Below are positions 1 to 8,190 of a stretch of DNA of 27,314 bases, piece by piece (position 1 is the first letter of the stretch; every line of letters begins with the position of its first letter). This stretch comes from a virus, in the IMG/VR virus record IMGVR_UViG_3300030099_003958, positions 1-27,314 of that record; one strand, written 5' to 3'. The translations under genes and the position numbers were made by a program. The notes under the pieces are model-generated. The model saw only the letters and a program-made list of their open reading frames with translations, was not told where the DNA came from and ran no database searches.

Positions 1-1323
1 GAATCCGGTAAATGGGAGAAGCCAAACAACATCCTCAACAACTGGCGTGTTACGAAAACCACCTTACGATTAGGTAGTAAAATAATTGGTAAGTGTATGA
101 TGGGTTCAACTAGTAACTCATTAGACAAAGGTGGAAGAAATTTTAAAAAATTATACGATGATTCAGACGTCACAAAAAGAAACAGCAATGGACAGACTCG
201 CTCAGGATTATATAGTTTGTTCATACCTATGGAATGGAACTACGAAGGCTACATTGATTCTTATGGATTACCTGTATTCGAAACACCTAAAAAACCAGCA
301 AAAGATCCACAGGGCGCTTTAATAAAACAAGGCGTTATAGAATATTGGGATAACGAAGTAGCTGGGTTAAAAGGTGATCAAGATGGTTTAAACGAATTTT
401 ATAGACAATTTCCAAGAACTACTAAGCACGCGTTTAGAGATGAATCTAAACAATCATTATTTAATCTAACAAGAATATATGAGCAAATAGATTTTAATGA
501 AGATTTACAAAACAGTATAAACGTAACTCAAGGTAATTTTCAGTGGGAAAATGGTGAAAAAGACACTAAAGTAATATTTATACCTAATAATAATGGTAGA
601 TTTTATATTACTTGGATTCCAGATATATCTTTGCAAAACAGAAGATATAATAAAAACGGAATTAATTATCCAGGTAATGAGCATATAGGTGCTTTTGGAT
701 GTGATCCTTATGATATATCAGGTACTGTAGATAAAAGAGGTTCTAATGGATCATTACACGGTTTAACTAAATTTAGCATGGAAAATGCACCGCCAAATCA
801 TTTTTTCTTAGAATATATTGCAAGACCACAAACTGCAGAAATATTTTTTGAAGATGTATTAATGGCTTGTGTTTTTTATGGCATGCCAATACTTGCAGAA
901 AATAACAAACCAAGATTATTATATTATTTTAAAAAGCGAGGTTATAGAGGTTTTGCAATGAATAGACCTGATAAAAAAAGAAATAAATTATCGGTAACAG
1001 AAAGAGAAATAGGTGGTATACCTAATTCTAGTGAAGATATAAAGCAAGCTCATGCTGCTGCTATTGAAACATATATAGAACATTTTGTAGGTTTAAAAGA
1101 AACTGGATATGGAGATATGTATTTTCAAAGAACATTAGAAGACTGGGCTAAATTTAATATAAATAATAGAACAACTCATGATGCGTCAATAAGTTCTGGC
1201 CTAGCTTTAATGGCATGCAATAAACATAGATACACGCCATCAGTTAAAAGAGAATTAAAAGCAGTTGATTTAGGTATAAAAAGATATAACAATCAAGGAG
1301 CTACATCAAAAATTATAGATTAA
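1..1323 (+). CDS. Terminase large subunit, C-terminal part (5' end outside window)
   Basis: The reading frame is open from base 1, so the first methionines at codons 33-34 are internal and the gene begins upstream. The visible 440 residues hold the end of the ATPase domain and the whole nuclease domain of a phage DNA-packaging motor. The GSTSN stretch at fragment residues 35-39, followed by a KGG and an FKKLY segment, fits the ATPase coupling motif (motif III). The RNase H-like nuclease shows its expected acidic residues: D235 in FGCDPYD, E284/D285 in FFEDV, and D394 in HDAS. The Walker A and B motifs must lie upstream. The enzyme would pump DNA through the portal encoded next and cut the concatemer. 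The stop codon directly abuts the portal ATG. The order terminase-portal-scaffold-capsid supports the call. The resemblance to terminases of crAss-like and marine Bacteroidota phages is from memory of such sequences. Confidence 0.93.
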   Translation, partial: ESGKWEKPNNILNNWRVTKTTLRLGSKIIGKCMMGSTSNSLDKGGRNFKKLYDDSDVTKRNSNGQTRSGLYSLFIPMEWNYEGYIDSYGLPVFETPKKPAKDPQGALIKQGVIEYWDNEVAGLKGDQDGLNEFYRQFPRTTKHAFRDESKQSLFNLTRIYEQIDFNEDLQNSINVTQGNFQWENGEKDTKVIFIPNNNGRFYITWIPDISLQNRRYNKNGINYPGNEHIGAFGCDPYDISGTVDKRGSNGSLHGLTKFSMENAPPNHFFLEYIARPQTAEIFFEDVLMACVFYGMPILAENNKPRLLYYFKKRGYRGFAMNRPDKKRNKLSVTEREIGGIPNSSEDIKQAHAAAIETYIEHFVGLKETGYGDMYFQRTLEDWAKFNINNRTTHDASISSGLALMACNKHRYTPSVKRELKAVDLGIKRYNNQGATSKIID

Positions 1324-3717
1324 ATGAATATATATACTAATACTAATAGTCCTTTTCCGAGTCAAGTAGTAAGTGACGCAGAAAAAGCTAGTTGGGAATA
1401 TGGCTCTCAAGTAGCTCAAGCCATTGAACAAGAGTGGTTTTCACGAGGAAGAACTAGCGGTAATAGATACTTAACTAATTGGAATAACTTCCACATGTTA
1501 AGATCATATGCAAGAGGAGAGCAATCAATACAAAAATACAAAGATGAATTAGCTATTAATGGCGATTTATCTTATTTAAATTTAGACTGGAAGCCAGTAG
1601 CAATATTATCTAAGTTTGTAGATATAGTTGTAAACGGTATTTCATCAAAGACTTATGATATAAAAGCATACGCTCAAGATCCTGAGTCAATAAAGAAAAG
1701 AACTAGTTATGCTTCTAAAATATATGAAGACATGCTTTCTCAAGAGTATTTAAATAATTTAAATCAAACATTAGGTATAGATTTATATCAAGCTCCTAAT
1801 AAAGATATAGTTCCTGAAACTACTGAAGAACTAGAACTACACATGCAACTTTCTTATAAACAAAGTGTAGAGATAGCAGAAGAAGAAGCAATATCTAGTG
1901 TACTAGCCCAAAACAAATATGATTTAACTAGACGTAGGTTAAATATGGACTTAGTTACTTGTGGTATTGCTGCGGCTAAAACTAATTTTAATACAGCTGA
2001 AGGTATTACTGTAGATTATGTTGATCCAGCTTATATGGTATATTCTTACACAGAAGATCCTAATTTTGAAGATATATATTATGTAGGTGAATTAAAAGCA
2101 ATTACTATACCAGAACTTAAAAAAGAGTTTCCAAATATTTCTAAAAAAGAATTAGAAAGAATACAAGCTATGCCTGGAAACAGATCTTATATTACTGGTT
2201 GGGGCGATTATGATTATAATACGGTTCAAGTATTATATTTTGATTATAAAACTTATCACAATCAAGTATTTAAAATAAAACAAACTGATCAAGGTTTAGT
2301 TAAAGCTATTGAAAAACCAGATACATTTAATCCGCCAGAAAGCGAAATGTTTGAAAGAGTCAGTAGATCAATAGAAGTATTATATAGTGGCGCTAAAGTT
2401 TTAGGAACAGATACAATGTTAAAATGGGAATTAGCAGAAAACATGTCTAGACCTTTAGCAGATACTACTAAGGTAAAAATGAATTATGCTATTTGTGCGC
2501 CTAGAATTTATAAAGGTAAAATAGAATCTTTAGTTAGTAAATGTACAGGTTTCGCTGATATGATTCAGCTTACACATTTAAAATTACAACAAGTTATTTC
2601 TCGTATGGTTCCTGATGGTGTTTATTTAGATATGGACGGACTAGCAGAAGTAGATTTAGGTAATGGTACTAATTATAATCCTGCTGAAGCATTAAATATG
2701 TATTTTCAAACTGGTAGTATTGTAGGTAGATCATTAACACAAGAAGGCGAAATGAATCCTGGTAAAGTTCCAATACAAGAATTACAATCAGGAACTGGTC
2801 AAGGTAAAATACAAAGCTTAATTAGCACATATCAATATTATTTACAGATGATTAGAGATGTGACGGGGCTAAATGAAGCTAGAGATGGTAGTTTACCAGA
2901 TCGTAATACGCTCGTAGGATTACAGAAATTAGCCGCTAATGCATCAAATGTTGCAACTAGACATATCACACAGTCTAGCTTATATTTGACTCTTAAATTA
3001 GCAGAAAATATAAGTTTAAAAGTTGCAGATGCTTTAGAGTTTCCATTAACAAAAGCTTCATTGCAAAACTCTATATCAACTTATAATATTAAAACATTAT
3101 CTGAAGTTGTTAATCTTAATTTACATGACTTTGGTATATTCTTAGAATTAGAGCCAGATGAAGAAGAAAAACAACAATTAGAAGCTAATATACAAATAGC
3201 TTTACAAGCTAAAAATATTGATGTAGAAGATGCTATTGATTTAAGACAAATAAAAAATCTTAAATTAGCTAATCAAATGTTAAAGGTTAAACGTAAAGAG
3301 AAGGCTAAACAAGATCAAGCTAATCAGCAAGCTAATATAGCCGCTCAAAGCGAAGCTCAAGCAGCCGCCGCTGAAAAAACTGCAATGGCTGAAGTACAAA
3401 AACAACAAGCTATATCAGGTGCTAATGTAGAATATGAAAAAGCTAAAAGCGAATTTGAAAAAGATCGCATGCAGTTGCAAGCTCAACTTGATCAACAAAA
3501 AATGATGCTACAACATAAAAACGATATGGAACTAGCAAATTTACAAGAACAAGGTGTTACAAAAAGAGAACAACAAAGAGAAGCAAGTAAAGATAAAAGA
3601 ATAAAAATGGAAGGTACTCAACAAAGTAAAATGATTTCTCAAAGAAAAAATGATAGTGATCCAATAAACTTTGAATTAGATAGTATGCCTGGTCCAGCAC
3701 CGGCTCCTACCGTTTAG
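1324..3717 (+). CDS. Portal protein
   Basis: This 797-residue protein would form the dodecameric ring at one capsid vertex through which DNA enters and leaves and on which the neck assembles. Three things support the call: its place between terminase and scaffold, its size (large portals near 800 residues occur in crAss-like phages), and its N-terminal third. That third has the pattern RSYARGEQSIQKYKDE, then a DLSYLNLDW patch at about residues 80-90 and a FVDIVVNGIS patch just after, which I recall from portals of Bacteroidota phages. Residues from about 650 to 775 are rich in Q, A, K and E and predict a long coiled coil, which could be a barrel or crown inside the head. The end is proline-rich (PGPAPAPTV). 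Translation starts at the first ATG right after the terminase stop, with no ribosome-site consensus, so coupling is likely. The stop is TAG, followed by non-coding leader sequence. Confidence 0.88.
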   Translation: MNIYTNTNSPFPSQVVSDAEKASWEYGSQVAQAIEQEWFSRGRTSGNRYLTNWNNFHMLRSYARGEQSIQKYKDELAINGDLSYLNLDWKPVAILSKFVDIVVNGISSKTYDIKAYAQDPESIKKRTSYASKIYEDMLSQEYLNNLNQTLGIDLYQAPNKDIVPETTEELELHMQLSYKQSVEIAEEEAISSVLAQNKYDLTRRRLNMDLVTCGIAAAKTNFNTAEGITVDYVDPAYMVYSYTEDPNFEDIYYVGELKAITIPELKKEFPNISKKELERIQAMPGNRSYITGWGDYDYNTVQVLYFDYKTYHNQVFKIKQTDQGLVKAIEKPDTFNPPESEMFERVSRSIEVLYSGAKVLGTDTMLKWELAENMSRPLADTTKVKMNYAICAPRIYKGKIESLVSKCTGFADMIQLTHLKLQQVISRMVPDGVYLDMDGLAEVDLGNGTNYNPAEALNMYFQTGSIVGRSLTQEGEMNPGKVPIQELQSGTGQGKIQSLISTYQYYLQMIRDVTGLNEARDGSLPDRNTLVGLQKLAANASNVATRHITQSSLYLTLKLAENISLKVADALEFPLTKASLQNSISTYNIKTLSEVVNLNLHDFGIFLELEPDEEEKQQLEANIQIALQAKNIDVEDAIDLRQIKNLKLANQMLKVKRKEKAKQDQANQQANIAAQSEAQAAAAEKTAMAEVQKQQAISGANVEYEKAKSEFEKDRMQLQAQLDQQKMMLQHKNDMELANLQEQGVTKREQQREASKDKRIKMEGTQQSKMISQRKNDSDPINFELDSMPGPAPAPTV

Positions 3718-3719
3718 TA

Positions 3720-3746
3720 TTAATTATTTAATTATATTATATTATG
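3720..3746 (+). promoter_or_regulatory. A/T-only translation leader, copy 1 (scaffold gene)
   Basis: The 20 bases ATTTAATTATATTATATTAT, followed by the G of the start codon, lie directly against and include the scaffold ATG. The same 21 bases recur at the start of the gene at 6562, and the match extends to 27 bases with one mismatch (T here, C there). There is no Shine-Dalgarno sequence. In Bacteroidota, unstructured A/T-rich leaders often take over that role, so a shared translation-initiation leader is the simplest reading. A short repeated promoter tail is an alternative. Confidence 0.5.
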
Positions 3747-4967
3747 TCAGAAAAACAAGCAGCCGTAGAGGCAAAGCAAGAAGGTGAATTTACTTTAAAA
3801 GGTAAAACAAAACCTAAAAAACCAAAACAACTTGGAAACAAACAAGCTGAAATAACTAAAATTAATTTAAAAGAAGAATTAACAAGTACAGACAGCACTG
3901 TAGACAAGGTTGTAATTAAAAATGAAGATTTAAAACAAAAAGAAGATGCCATTCAAATCGGAGAAACAAAGGAGGTATCTGTGGAAGTTCCATCCGGAGA
4001 TAGCGCAAAGGTGGGAGAACCTGTACAAAAGTCCGACGAGACTACTGAAGGGTTTTCTCCGATCCAAGAAGTTACAGAAGAAGAAGTAAAACAAGTTAAA
4101 GCTGAAGTTAAAGAAGCTAAAAGAGACGAGCAAGTATTAGGTAGACAATTACCTGAAAATGTAGAAAAACTTGTAAACTTTATGGAAGAGACAGGTGGCA
4201 CTGTAGAAGACTATGTTAGATTAAATGCTGACTATAGTAATGTTGATGAAAAAACTTTATTAAGAGAATATTATAAAAAACATAAACCTCATTTAGATTC
4301 AGATGATATAAATCTTATTTTAGAAGATTATCAATGGGACGAAGATATACATGAGGAAAAAGAAATACGAAAGAAAAAACTAGCTTTTAAAGAAGAAGTT
4401 GCTAAAGCTAAAACTTACTTAGATGAGTTAAAAGGTAAATACTACGACGAAATTAAGTTGCGTCCAGGTGTTACGCAAGAGCAACAAAAAGCAATGGATT
4501 TTTTTAATCGTTACAATAAACAGCAAGAACAGGCCGAGCAAATGCACACGGAGTTTAAACAGCGTACTAAAGAGCTATTTGGCGAAAATTTCAAAGGTTT
4601 TGATTTTGAAGTCGGAGGTAAAAAGTACAAGTATAACATACAAAACCGAGATGCAGTTGCAGAAAACCAATCAAACATTGAAAATCTGATAGGGAAGTTC
4701 CTAGATTCAGACGGAAATGTAGTAGACCCGAGCGGTTATCATAAAGCAATGTATGCTGCTGAAAACGTAGATAAAATCGCTACACATTTTTACGAGCAAG
4801 GCAAAGCCGATGCAGTTAAAGACGTAGTTAAATCATCTAAAAATCTTTCTGATGTAAAAGCAAGAGAAAGTAATACAGGTGAAGTCTTTGTCGGTGGCTT
4901 TAAAGTTAAATCTATTAGCGGTGCAGATTCTACAAAATTGAAAATCAAAACACGTAAGTTTAACTAA
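3744..4967 (+). CDS. Capsid scaffold / assembly protein
   Basis: A 407-residue, very charged protein without cysteine, lying between portal and major capsid protein, where phage scaffolds are encoded. Residues 1-130 are lysine- and glutamate-rich and look disordered. From about 140 (LPENVEKLVNFMEETGG) to 300 the protein predicts helices and coiled coil, including a long KEEVAKAKTYLDEL helix and a Q-rich stretch near 255-275. The C-terminus is basic (KLKIKTRKFN), which suits binding to the inner capsid surface. The role as an internal chaperone for capsid assembly is inferred from position and composition; no motif proves it. The gene is compositionally patchy: 3961-4080 is about 48% GC while the 60 bases on each side are 27-30%, and that island contains an in-frame GTG with a good Shine-Dalgarno sequence (see findings). 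No protease gene is visible beside it. Confidence 0.72.
   Translation: MSEKQAAVEAKQEGEFTLKGKTKPKKPKQLGNKQAEITKINLKEELTSTDSTVDKVVIKNEDLKQKEDAIQIGETKEVSVEVPSGDSAKVGEPVQKSDETTEGFSPIQEVTEEEVKQVKAEVKEAKRDEQVLGRQLPENVEKLVNFMEETGGTVEDYVRLNADYSNVDEKTLLREYYKKHKPHLDSDDINLILEDYQWDEDIHEEKEIRKKKLAFKEEVAKAKTYLDELKGKYYDEIKLRPGVTQEQQKAMDFFNRYNKQQEQAEQMHTEFKQRTKELFGENFKGFDFEVGGKKYKYNIQNRDAVAENQSNIENLIGKFLDSDGNVVDPSGYHKAMYAAENVDKIATHFYEQGKADAVKDVVKSSKNLSDVKARESNTGEVFVGGFKVKSISGADSTKLKIKTRKFN
3961..4080 (+). other. GC-rich island inside the scaffold gene with a possible internal start
   Basis: Counting bases gives 57 G or C in 120, against 16 of 60 just upstream and 18 of 60 just downstream. The frame stays open and encodes an acidic linker (EVSVEVPSGDSAKVGEP and following). 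GGAGGT at 3971-3976 stands four bases before an in-frame GTG at 3981 (codon 80). That could give a shorter scaffold lacking the charged N-terminus, but Bacteroidota rarely rely on this signal, so the start itself is doubtful. Confidence 0.3.
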
Positions 4968-4981
4968 TTAATTTAATAATT

Positions 4982-6478
4982 ATGGGTACATTAAGTCCAC
5001 AATTTGGGAGTTTAATACCATCGCAAACGCAACAATTATTAGCTACAAACTATTTACAGTTTACTAATAACGGTGGTGGTGCTGGTATTCCTGATAATTT
5101 CGCTGACTTCGCTCAGCAATACTTACCAGAGGTCTACGAACAAGAAGTAGAGCGTTATGGAAACAGAACGTTATCTGGTTTTTTAAGAATGGTTGGTGCA
5201 GAAATGCCAATGACCTCAGATCAAGTAATCTGGTCTGAACAAAATAGATTACATATTGCATATAACAATGTTACTTTAGGCGCAGGTGCTGCTGTAAACT
5301 CTACAAACATCCAAGTTCCAGCTAACGCTGACATGGTGATGAGTGTAAACGATACTGTTGTAGTTTTAGATCCAGCTACTGGATTAGAAGCTAAATGTAT
5401 CGTAACTGTAGTAAACGCTTTAGGTGCTGGTGGTGACGTAGATGTGCAATGTTTTGATCCTGTAACAGCATTAGTTGCTGGACAAGGATTCTCAGCAAAT
5501 GGTTGTAAAGTATTTGTATATGGTTCTGCCTATACAAAAGGAACAACTACTGTAGGTGCTGGTTCAGTTAATAGTAACTCAGCAGTTAGAAATAGCGTAG
5601 AGCCTAGCTTTACTCAATTTTCTAACTCTCCAGTTATTATTAGAGATCAGTATGTTGTATCAGGTTCTGATATGGCGCAGATTGGTTGGATCGAAATTGC
5701 AACTGAAGATGGTGCTTCTGGATATTTATGGTATCTAAAAGCTGAGTCTGAAACTAGACTAAGATTCGAAGATTACTTAGAAATGGTATGTTTAGAAGGT
5801 GAATTAAACGCTGGTATTGGTGACCTTGGTGCAAGTCAAGATTACAGTGCTACAAGACTACCAGGTACGCAAGGTTTATTCTCTGCTATCCAAGAAAGAG
5901 GTAATGTTGAAGTTGGATTCTCTGCTGCAAGCGGTATTAACGACTTTGATGAAATTCTTAGAAACTTAGATACTCAAGGAGCAATTGAAGAAAACATGCT
6001 TTTCTTACAAAGACAAACTGCTCTTGACTTTGATGATATGCTTGCTGCAATTTCATCTGGAGTCAGTGGTGGTGTTGCTTATGGATTATTTGAAAATTCA
6101 GAAGAAATGGCGCTTAACCTTGGATTCTCAGGATTCAGAAGAGGTTCTTATGATTTTTACAAAACTGATTGGAAATACTTAAATGACGCTTCAACTAGAG
6201 GTGGTATTAACGGTATTAACTCAATTGAAGGTGTATTAATTCCTGCTGGAACTTCTACTGTTTACGATCAAATCTTAGGAACTAATATCAGAAGACCTTT
6301 CTTACACGTTAGATATAGAGCTTCTCAAGCTGACGATAGAAGAATGAAGTCTTGGATTACTGGTTCTGCGGGTGGTGCATTTACTTCACAACTTGATGCA
6401 ATGGAGGTTAACTTCCTTTCAGAAAGATGTTTAGTAACACAAGCTGCTAATAACTTTGTATTATTCAAAGGTATCTAG
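4982..6478 (+). CDS. Major capsid protein
   Basis: This 498-residue protein directly follows the scaffold gene and has the size and look of an HK97-fold capsid protein of crAss-like or marine Bacteroidota phages. The N-terminal 40 residues are Q/N/G-rich (a likely N-arm). Then comes the segment YLPEVYEQEVERYGNRTLSGF (residues about 48-68), whose helix plus RYGNR pattern I recognise from such proteins. An alanine/glycine/valine-rich beta region spans about 98-200. A helical, acidic core (about 230-360) and a C-terminal strand region follow. Codon choice is less extreme in A/T than in the neighbours, with more C-ending codons (aac, ttc, atc), as expected for the most abundant product. The short leader ends AATTTAATAATTATG, a loose variant of the repeated A/T leader. 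The gene ends in TAG and is followed by an RNA hairpin. Confidence 0.88.
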   Translation: MGTLSPQFGSLIPSQTQQLLATNYLQFTNNGGGAGIPDNFADFAQQYLPEVYEQEVERYGNRTLSGFLRMVGAEMPMTSDQVIWSEQNRLHIAYNNVTLGAGAAVNSTNIQVPANADMVMSVNDTVVVLDPATGLEAKCIVTVVNALGAGGDVDVQCFDPVTALVAGQGFSANGCKVFVYGSAYTKGTTTVGAGSVNSNSAVRNSVEPSFTQFSNSPVIIRDQYVVSGSDMAQIGWIEIATEDGASGYLWYLKAESETRLRFEDYLEMVCLEGELNAGIGDLGASQDYSATRLPGTQGLFSAIQERGNVEVGFSAASGINDFDEILRNLDTQGAIEENMLFLQRQTALDFDDMLAAISSGVSGGVAYGLFENSEEMALNLGFSGFRRGSYDFYKTDWKYLNDASTRGGINGINSIEGVLIPAGTSTVYDQILGTNIRRPFLHVRYRASQADDRRMKSWITGSAGGAFTSQLDAMEVNFLSERCLVTQAANNFVLFKGI

Positions 6479-6487
6479 TATTTATAT

Positions 6488-6538
6488 AAGGTAAAGGGCG
6501 TCAAAAAGCAAATGCTCAAAAAGGCGCCCATATGCCTT
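6488..6538 (+). terminator. RNA hairpin after the major capsid gene
   Basis: GGGCGTC (6496-6502) pairs with GGCGCCC (6523-6529), seven pairs including one G-U. An inner AGC/GCT stem (6507-6509 with 6514-6516) and an outer AAGG/CCTT stem (6488-6491 with 6535-6538) add to it. The GC-rich stem stands out in this AT-rich DNA. There is no strong T-run afterwards, so it may be an attenuator, an mRNA-processing site or a 3' stabiliser rather than a full terminator. The loop flanks repeat CAAAAAG (6502-6508, 6517-6523). Confidence 0.5.
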
Positions 6539-6564
6539 TAACTATTTAATTATATTATATTATG
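6538..6564 (+). promoter_or_regulatory. A/T-only translation leader, copy 2
   Basis: This is the second copy of the 27-base leader found at 3720-3746, with one mismatch, again ending on the start codon. Both copies lie before genes for head components. The block sits immediately after the hairpin, so the ribosome-binding region of the next gene is left single-stranded. Confidence 0.5.
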
Positions 6565-7383
6565 GCAAAAGAAAAAAAAGAGGTAGTAGTCGAAGAAACA
6601 GTTGTTGAGACTAAACCTGTCAAAAAAGAAAAAAAGGTTGAAAAACCTAAATGGGAAAATAAAGATAGAACATACTATTTAAAAGGAACTAAAAGTCCAT
6701 TAACTTTAACTATACCAGCTAAGCATACAAGAAAGCATGCTTTATTATGGTTTGACACTGAAAAACAAAAGCAAAGAGAACTTAGATATGCAACAAATAT
6801 GTCTAGTCCATTTGTTGATGAGCAAAACGGTGAGGTTACATTAGGACATATTACTTTTAAAGATGGTGTACTTCTAGTTCCTAAAAGTGATATATGTTTA
6901 CAAAGACTGTTAAGCTTATATCACCCTTTAAAAAATAAATTATATTACGAATGGCAACCAGCTGCTGTAGCAGAAAATGAACTTGATATTCTTGAGTGGG
7001 AAATTGACGCTTTAAATGCTGCTAGATCAATTGATATTGATCAAGCCGAAGCAATAATGAGAGTTGAGCTAGGATCAAAAGTAAACACAATGAGTTCTAA
7101 AGAAATAAAAAGAGACTTATTGTTGTTTGCTAAGAAAAATCCTCAGTTATTCTTACAGTTAGCTAATGATGAAAACGTAATGTTAAGAAACCTAGCAATT
7201 AGAGCTCAAGAGTTAGGTATAATAAAATTATCTCAAGATCAAAGAACATTTATGTGGGGTTCAACTAATAGAAAGTTAATGAACGTTCCATTTGATGAAA
7301 ATCCATATTCAGCTTTTGCAGCTTATTTAAAGACTGACGAAGGTGTTGAAGTTTTTAAATCTATAGAGAAAAAACTAAATTAA
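6562..7383 (+). CDS. Conserved head-associated protein of unknown function
   Basis: A 273-residue protein. The first 35 residues are a K/E/V-rich, probably disordered tail. Residues 38-110 form a beta-rich part (YYLKGTKSPLTLTIPAKH, then ELRYATNMSSPFVDEQNGE). From about 128 the protein is helical (AENELDILEWEIDALNAAR, ending in SIEKKLN). Two segments I recall from phages of marine Bacteroidota are QDQRTFMWGS (about 225-234) and NVPFDENPYSAFAAY (about 240-254). I recognise no enzyme motif. Placed between the major capsid and ring-protein genes, it could be a minor head, decoration or head-completion protein; that is inference. It has its own A/T leader copy and a hairpin on each side, so its level may be set separately from the genes around it. 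Confidence 0.65.
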   Translation: MAKEKKEVVVEETVVETKPVKKEKKVEKPKWENKDRTYYLKGTKSPLTLTIPAKHTRKHALLWFDTEKQKQRELRYATNMSSPFVDEQNGEVTLGHITFKDGVLLVPKSDICLQRLLSLYHPLKNKLYYEWQPAAVAENELDILEWEIDALNAARSIDIDQAEAIMRVELGSKVNTMSSKEIKRDLLLFAKKNPQLFLQLANDENVMLRNLAIRAQELGIIKLSQDQRTFMWGSTNRKLMNVPFDENPYSAFAAYLKTDEGVEVFKSIEKKLN

Positions 7384-7389
7384 CAAGTG

Positions 7390-7431
7390 ATAATAATATA
7401 GGGGTGACATTAGTCACCTCTGTATTATAAT
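7390..7431 (+). terminator. Strong RNA hairpin between head and tail genes
   Basis: Bases 7393-7408 pair with 7413-7428 in an unbroken 16-pair stem (two G-U pairs) around an ATTA loop; two more pairs form beyond one mismatch. The inner part is GGGGTGAC/GTCACCTC. The following bases are TAAAAATATT, not a T-run, so full intrinsic termination is uncertain. A processing or attenuation site is equally possible. It occupies almost all of the 60-base gap before the next gene. Confidence 0.55.
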
Positions 7432-7443
7432 AAAAATATTAAA

Positions 7444-8190
7444 ATGGTAGATGTAAATACAGTATATACTACGGTCTTGTATATTTTAAACAAAGAACAA
7501 AGAGGTTATATACCACCTGCTGAATTCAATAGTTTAGCTACTCAAGTTCAAAAAGAAATATTTGAGTCATATTTTCCAGATGGAAATCAATTAGACAGAG
7601 CTAATCAACAAAATATACAAAATGACACAGAGTTCTTTAACATGTATAAAGACAATGCTTATAAAGTTTCTTATTTTGAAAATGACGTTGTTTTTAATTA
7701 TGATGCTGTAAATCAAGTTTGGCTTGATAATGCGCCTAGAACTCTTTATAGAGTAGGAGAAATTATATCTACATATATAGGAAATCCTACTTTAGAATCT
7801 ATAACTGATTTAGTAAGTAAAAAAGATTTTACTGAAACAACAAAGTCTAAATTAACAACTCCCACAACACAATATCCTTTGTGTTATTTAACCAATATTT
7901 TAGAGACGTTCCAATATAGAATAGCATTAAAAATATTTCCTTTACCCGACGCGGTAACGGTTAATTGTATAGTAGCTCCAGAAGATCCAAATTGGGCTTT
8001 TACAACAGGAACATTAGGTCAATATTTATATGATTTTAATAATTCAACTCAGTTTCAGCTTGATGTTTCTGAGCAAACAAATTTAATAATAGGTATATTA
8101 AAATATGCTGGTGTAATAGTAAGAGACCCTGAAATAATTCAAACAGCAACTCAAGAAGCAGCTGCAGTTCAACAAAACGAAAAATCATAA
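7444..8190 (+). CDS. Neck ring / head-tail connector protein
   Basis: A 248-residue protein. Its N-terminus has the pattern VNTVYTTVLYILNKEQRGY, then PPAEFN and QVQKEIFESYF (residues 3-44), which I recognise from a ring or connector protein of crAss-like and marine Bacteroidota podoviruses. The rest mixes helices and strands and ends in an alanine/glutamine-rich tail. It would sit below the portal and extend the DNA channel. Its stop overlaps the next start by one base (TAATG), so the two connector proteins are probably translated in a coupled way. The ring role is known for relatives; which ring it forms here is inference. Confidence 0.68.
   Translation: MVDVNTVYTTVLYILNKEQRGYIPPAEFNSLATQVQKEIFESYFPDGNQLDRANQQNIQNDTEFFNMYKDNAYKVSYFENDVVFNYDAVNQVWLDNAPRTLYRVGEIISTYIGNPTLESITDLVSKKDFTETTKSKLTTPTTQYPLCYLTNILETFQYRIALKIFPLPDAVTVNCIVAPEDPNWAFTTGTLGQYLYDFNNSTQFQLDVSEQTNLIIGILKYAGVIVRDPEIIQTATQEAAAVQQNEKS

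Noticed and set aside
1-90. Somewhat GC-richer start of the window (about 43% in the first 80 bases)
   Set aside because: Too short and at the edge. It encodes conserved terminase sequence, so codon choice for conserved residues may explain it.
3737-4201. Several overlapping minus-strand frames with hydrophobic, Ser/Phe/Cys-rich translations
   Set aside because: They are the complement of lysine- and glutamate-rich scaffold codons, which gives phenylalanine, serine and leucine by necessity; no independent start signal is seen.
3715-6478. Possible stop-codon reassignment, known in some crAss-like phages
   Set aside because: TAG ends the portal and capsid genes just before leader or hairpin sequence, TGA ends the giant gene, and no long frame is interrupted by in-frame TAG or TGA. 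The standard bacterial code fits.
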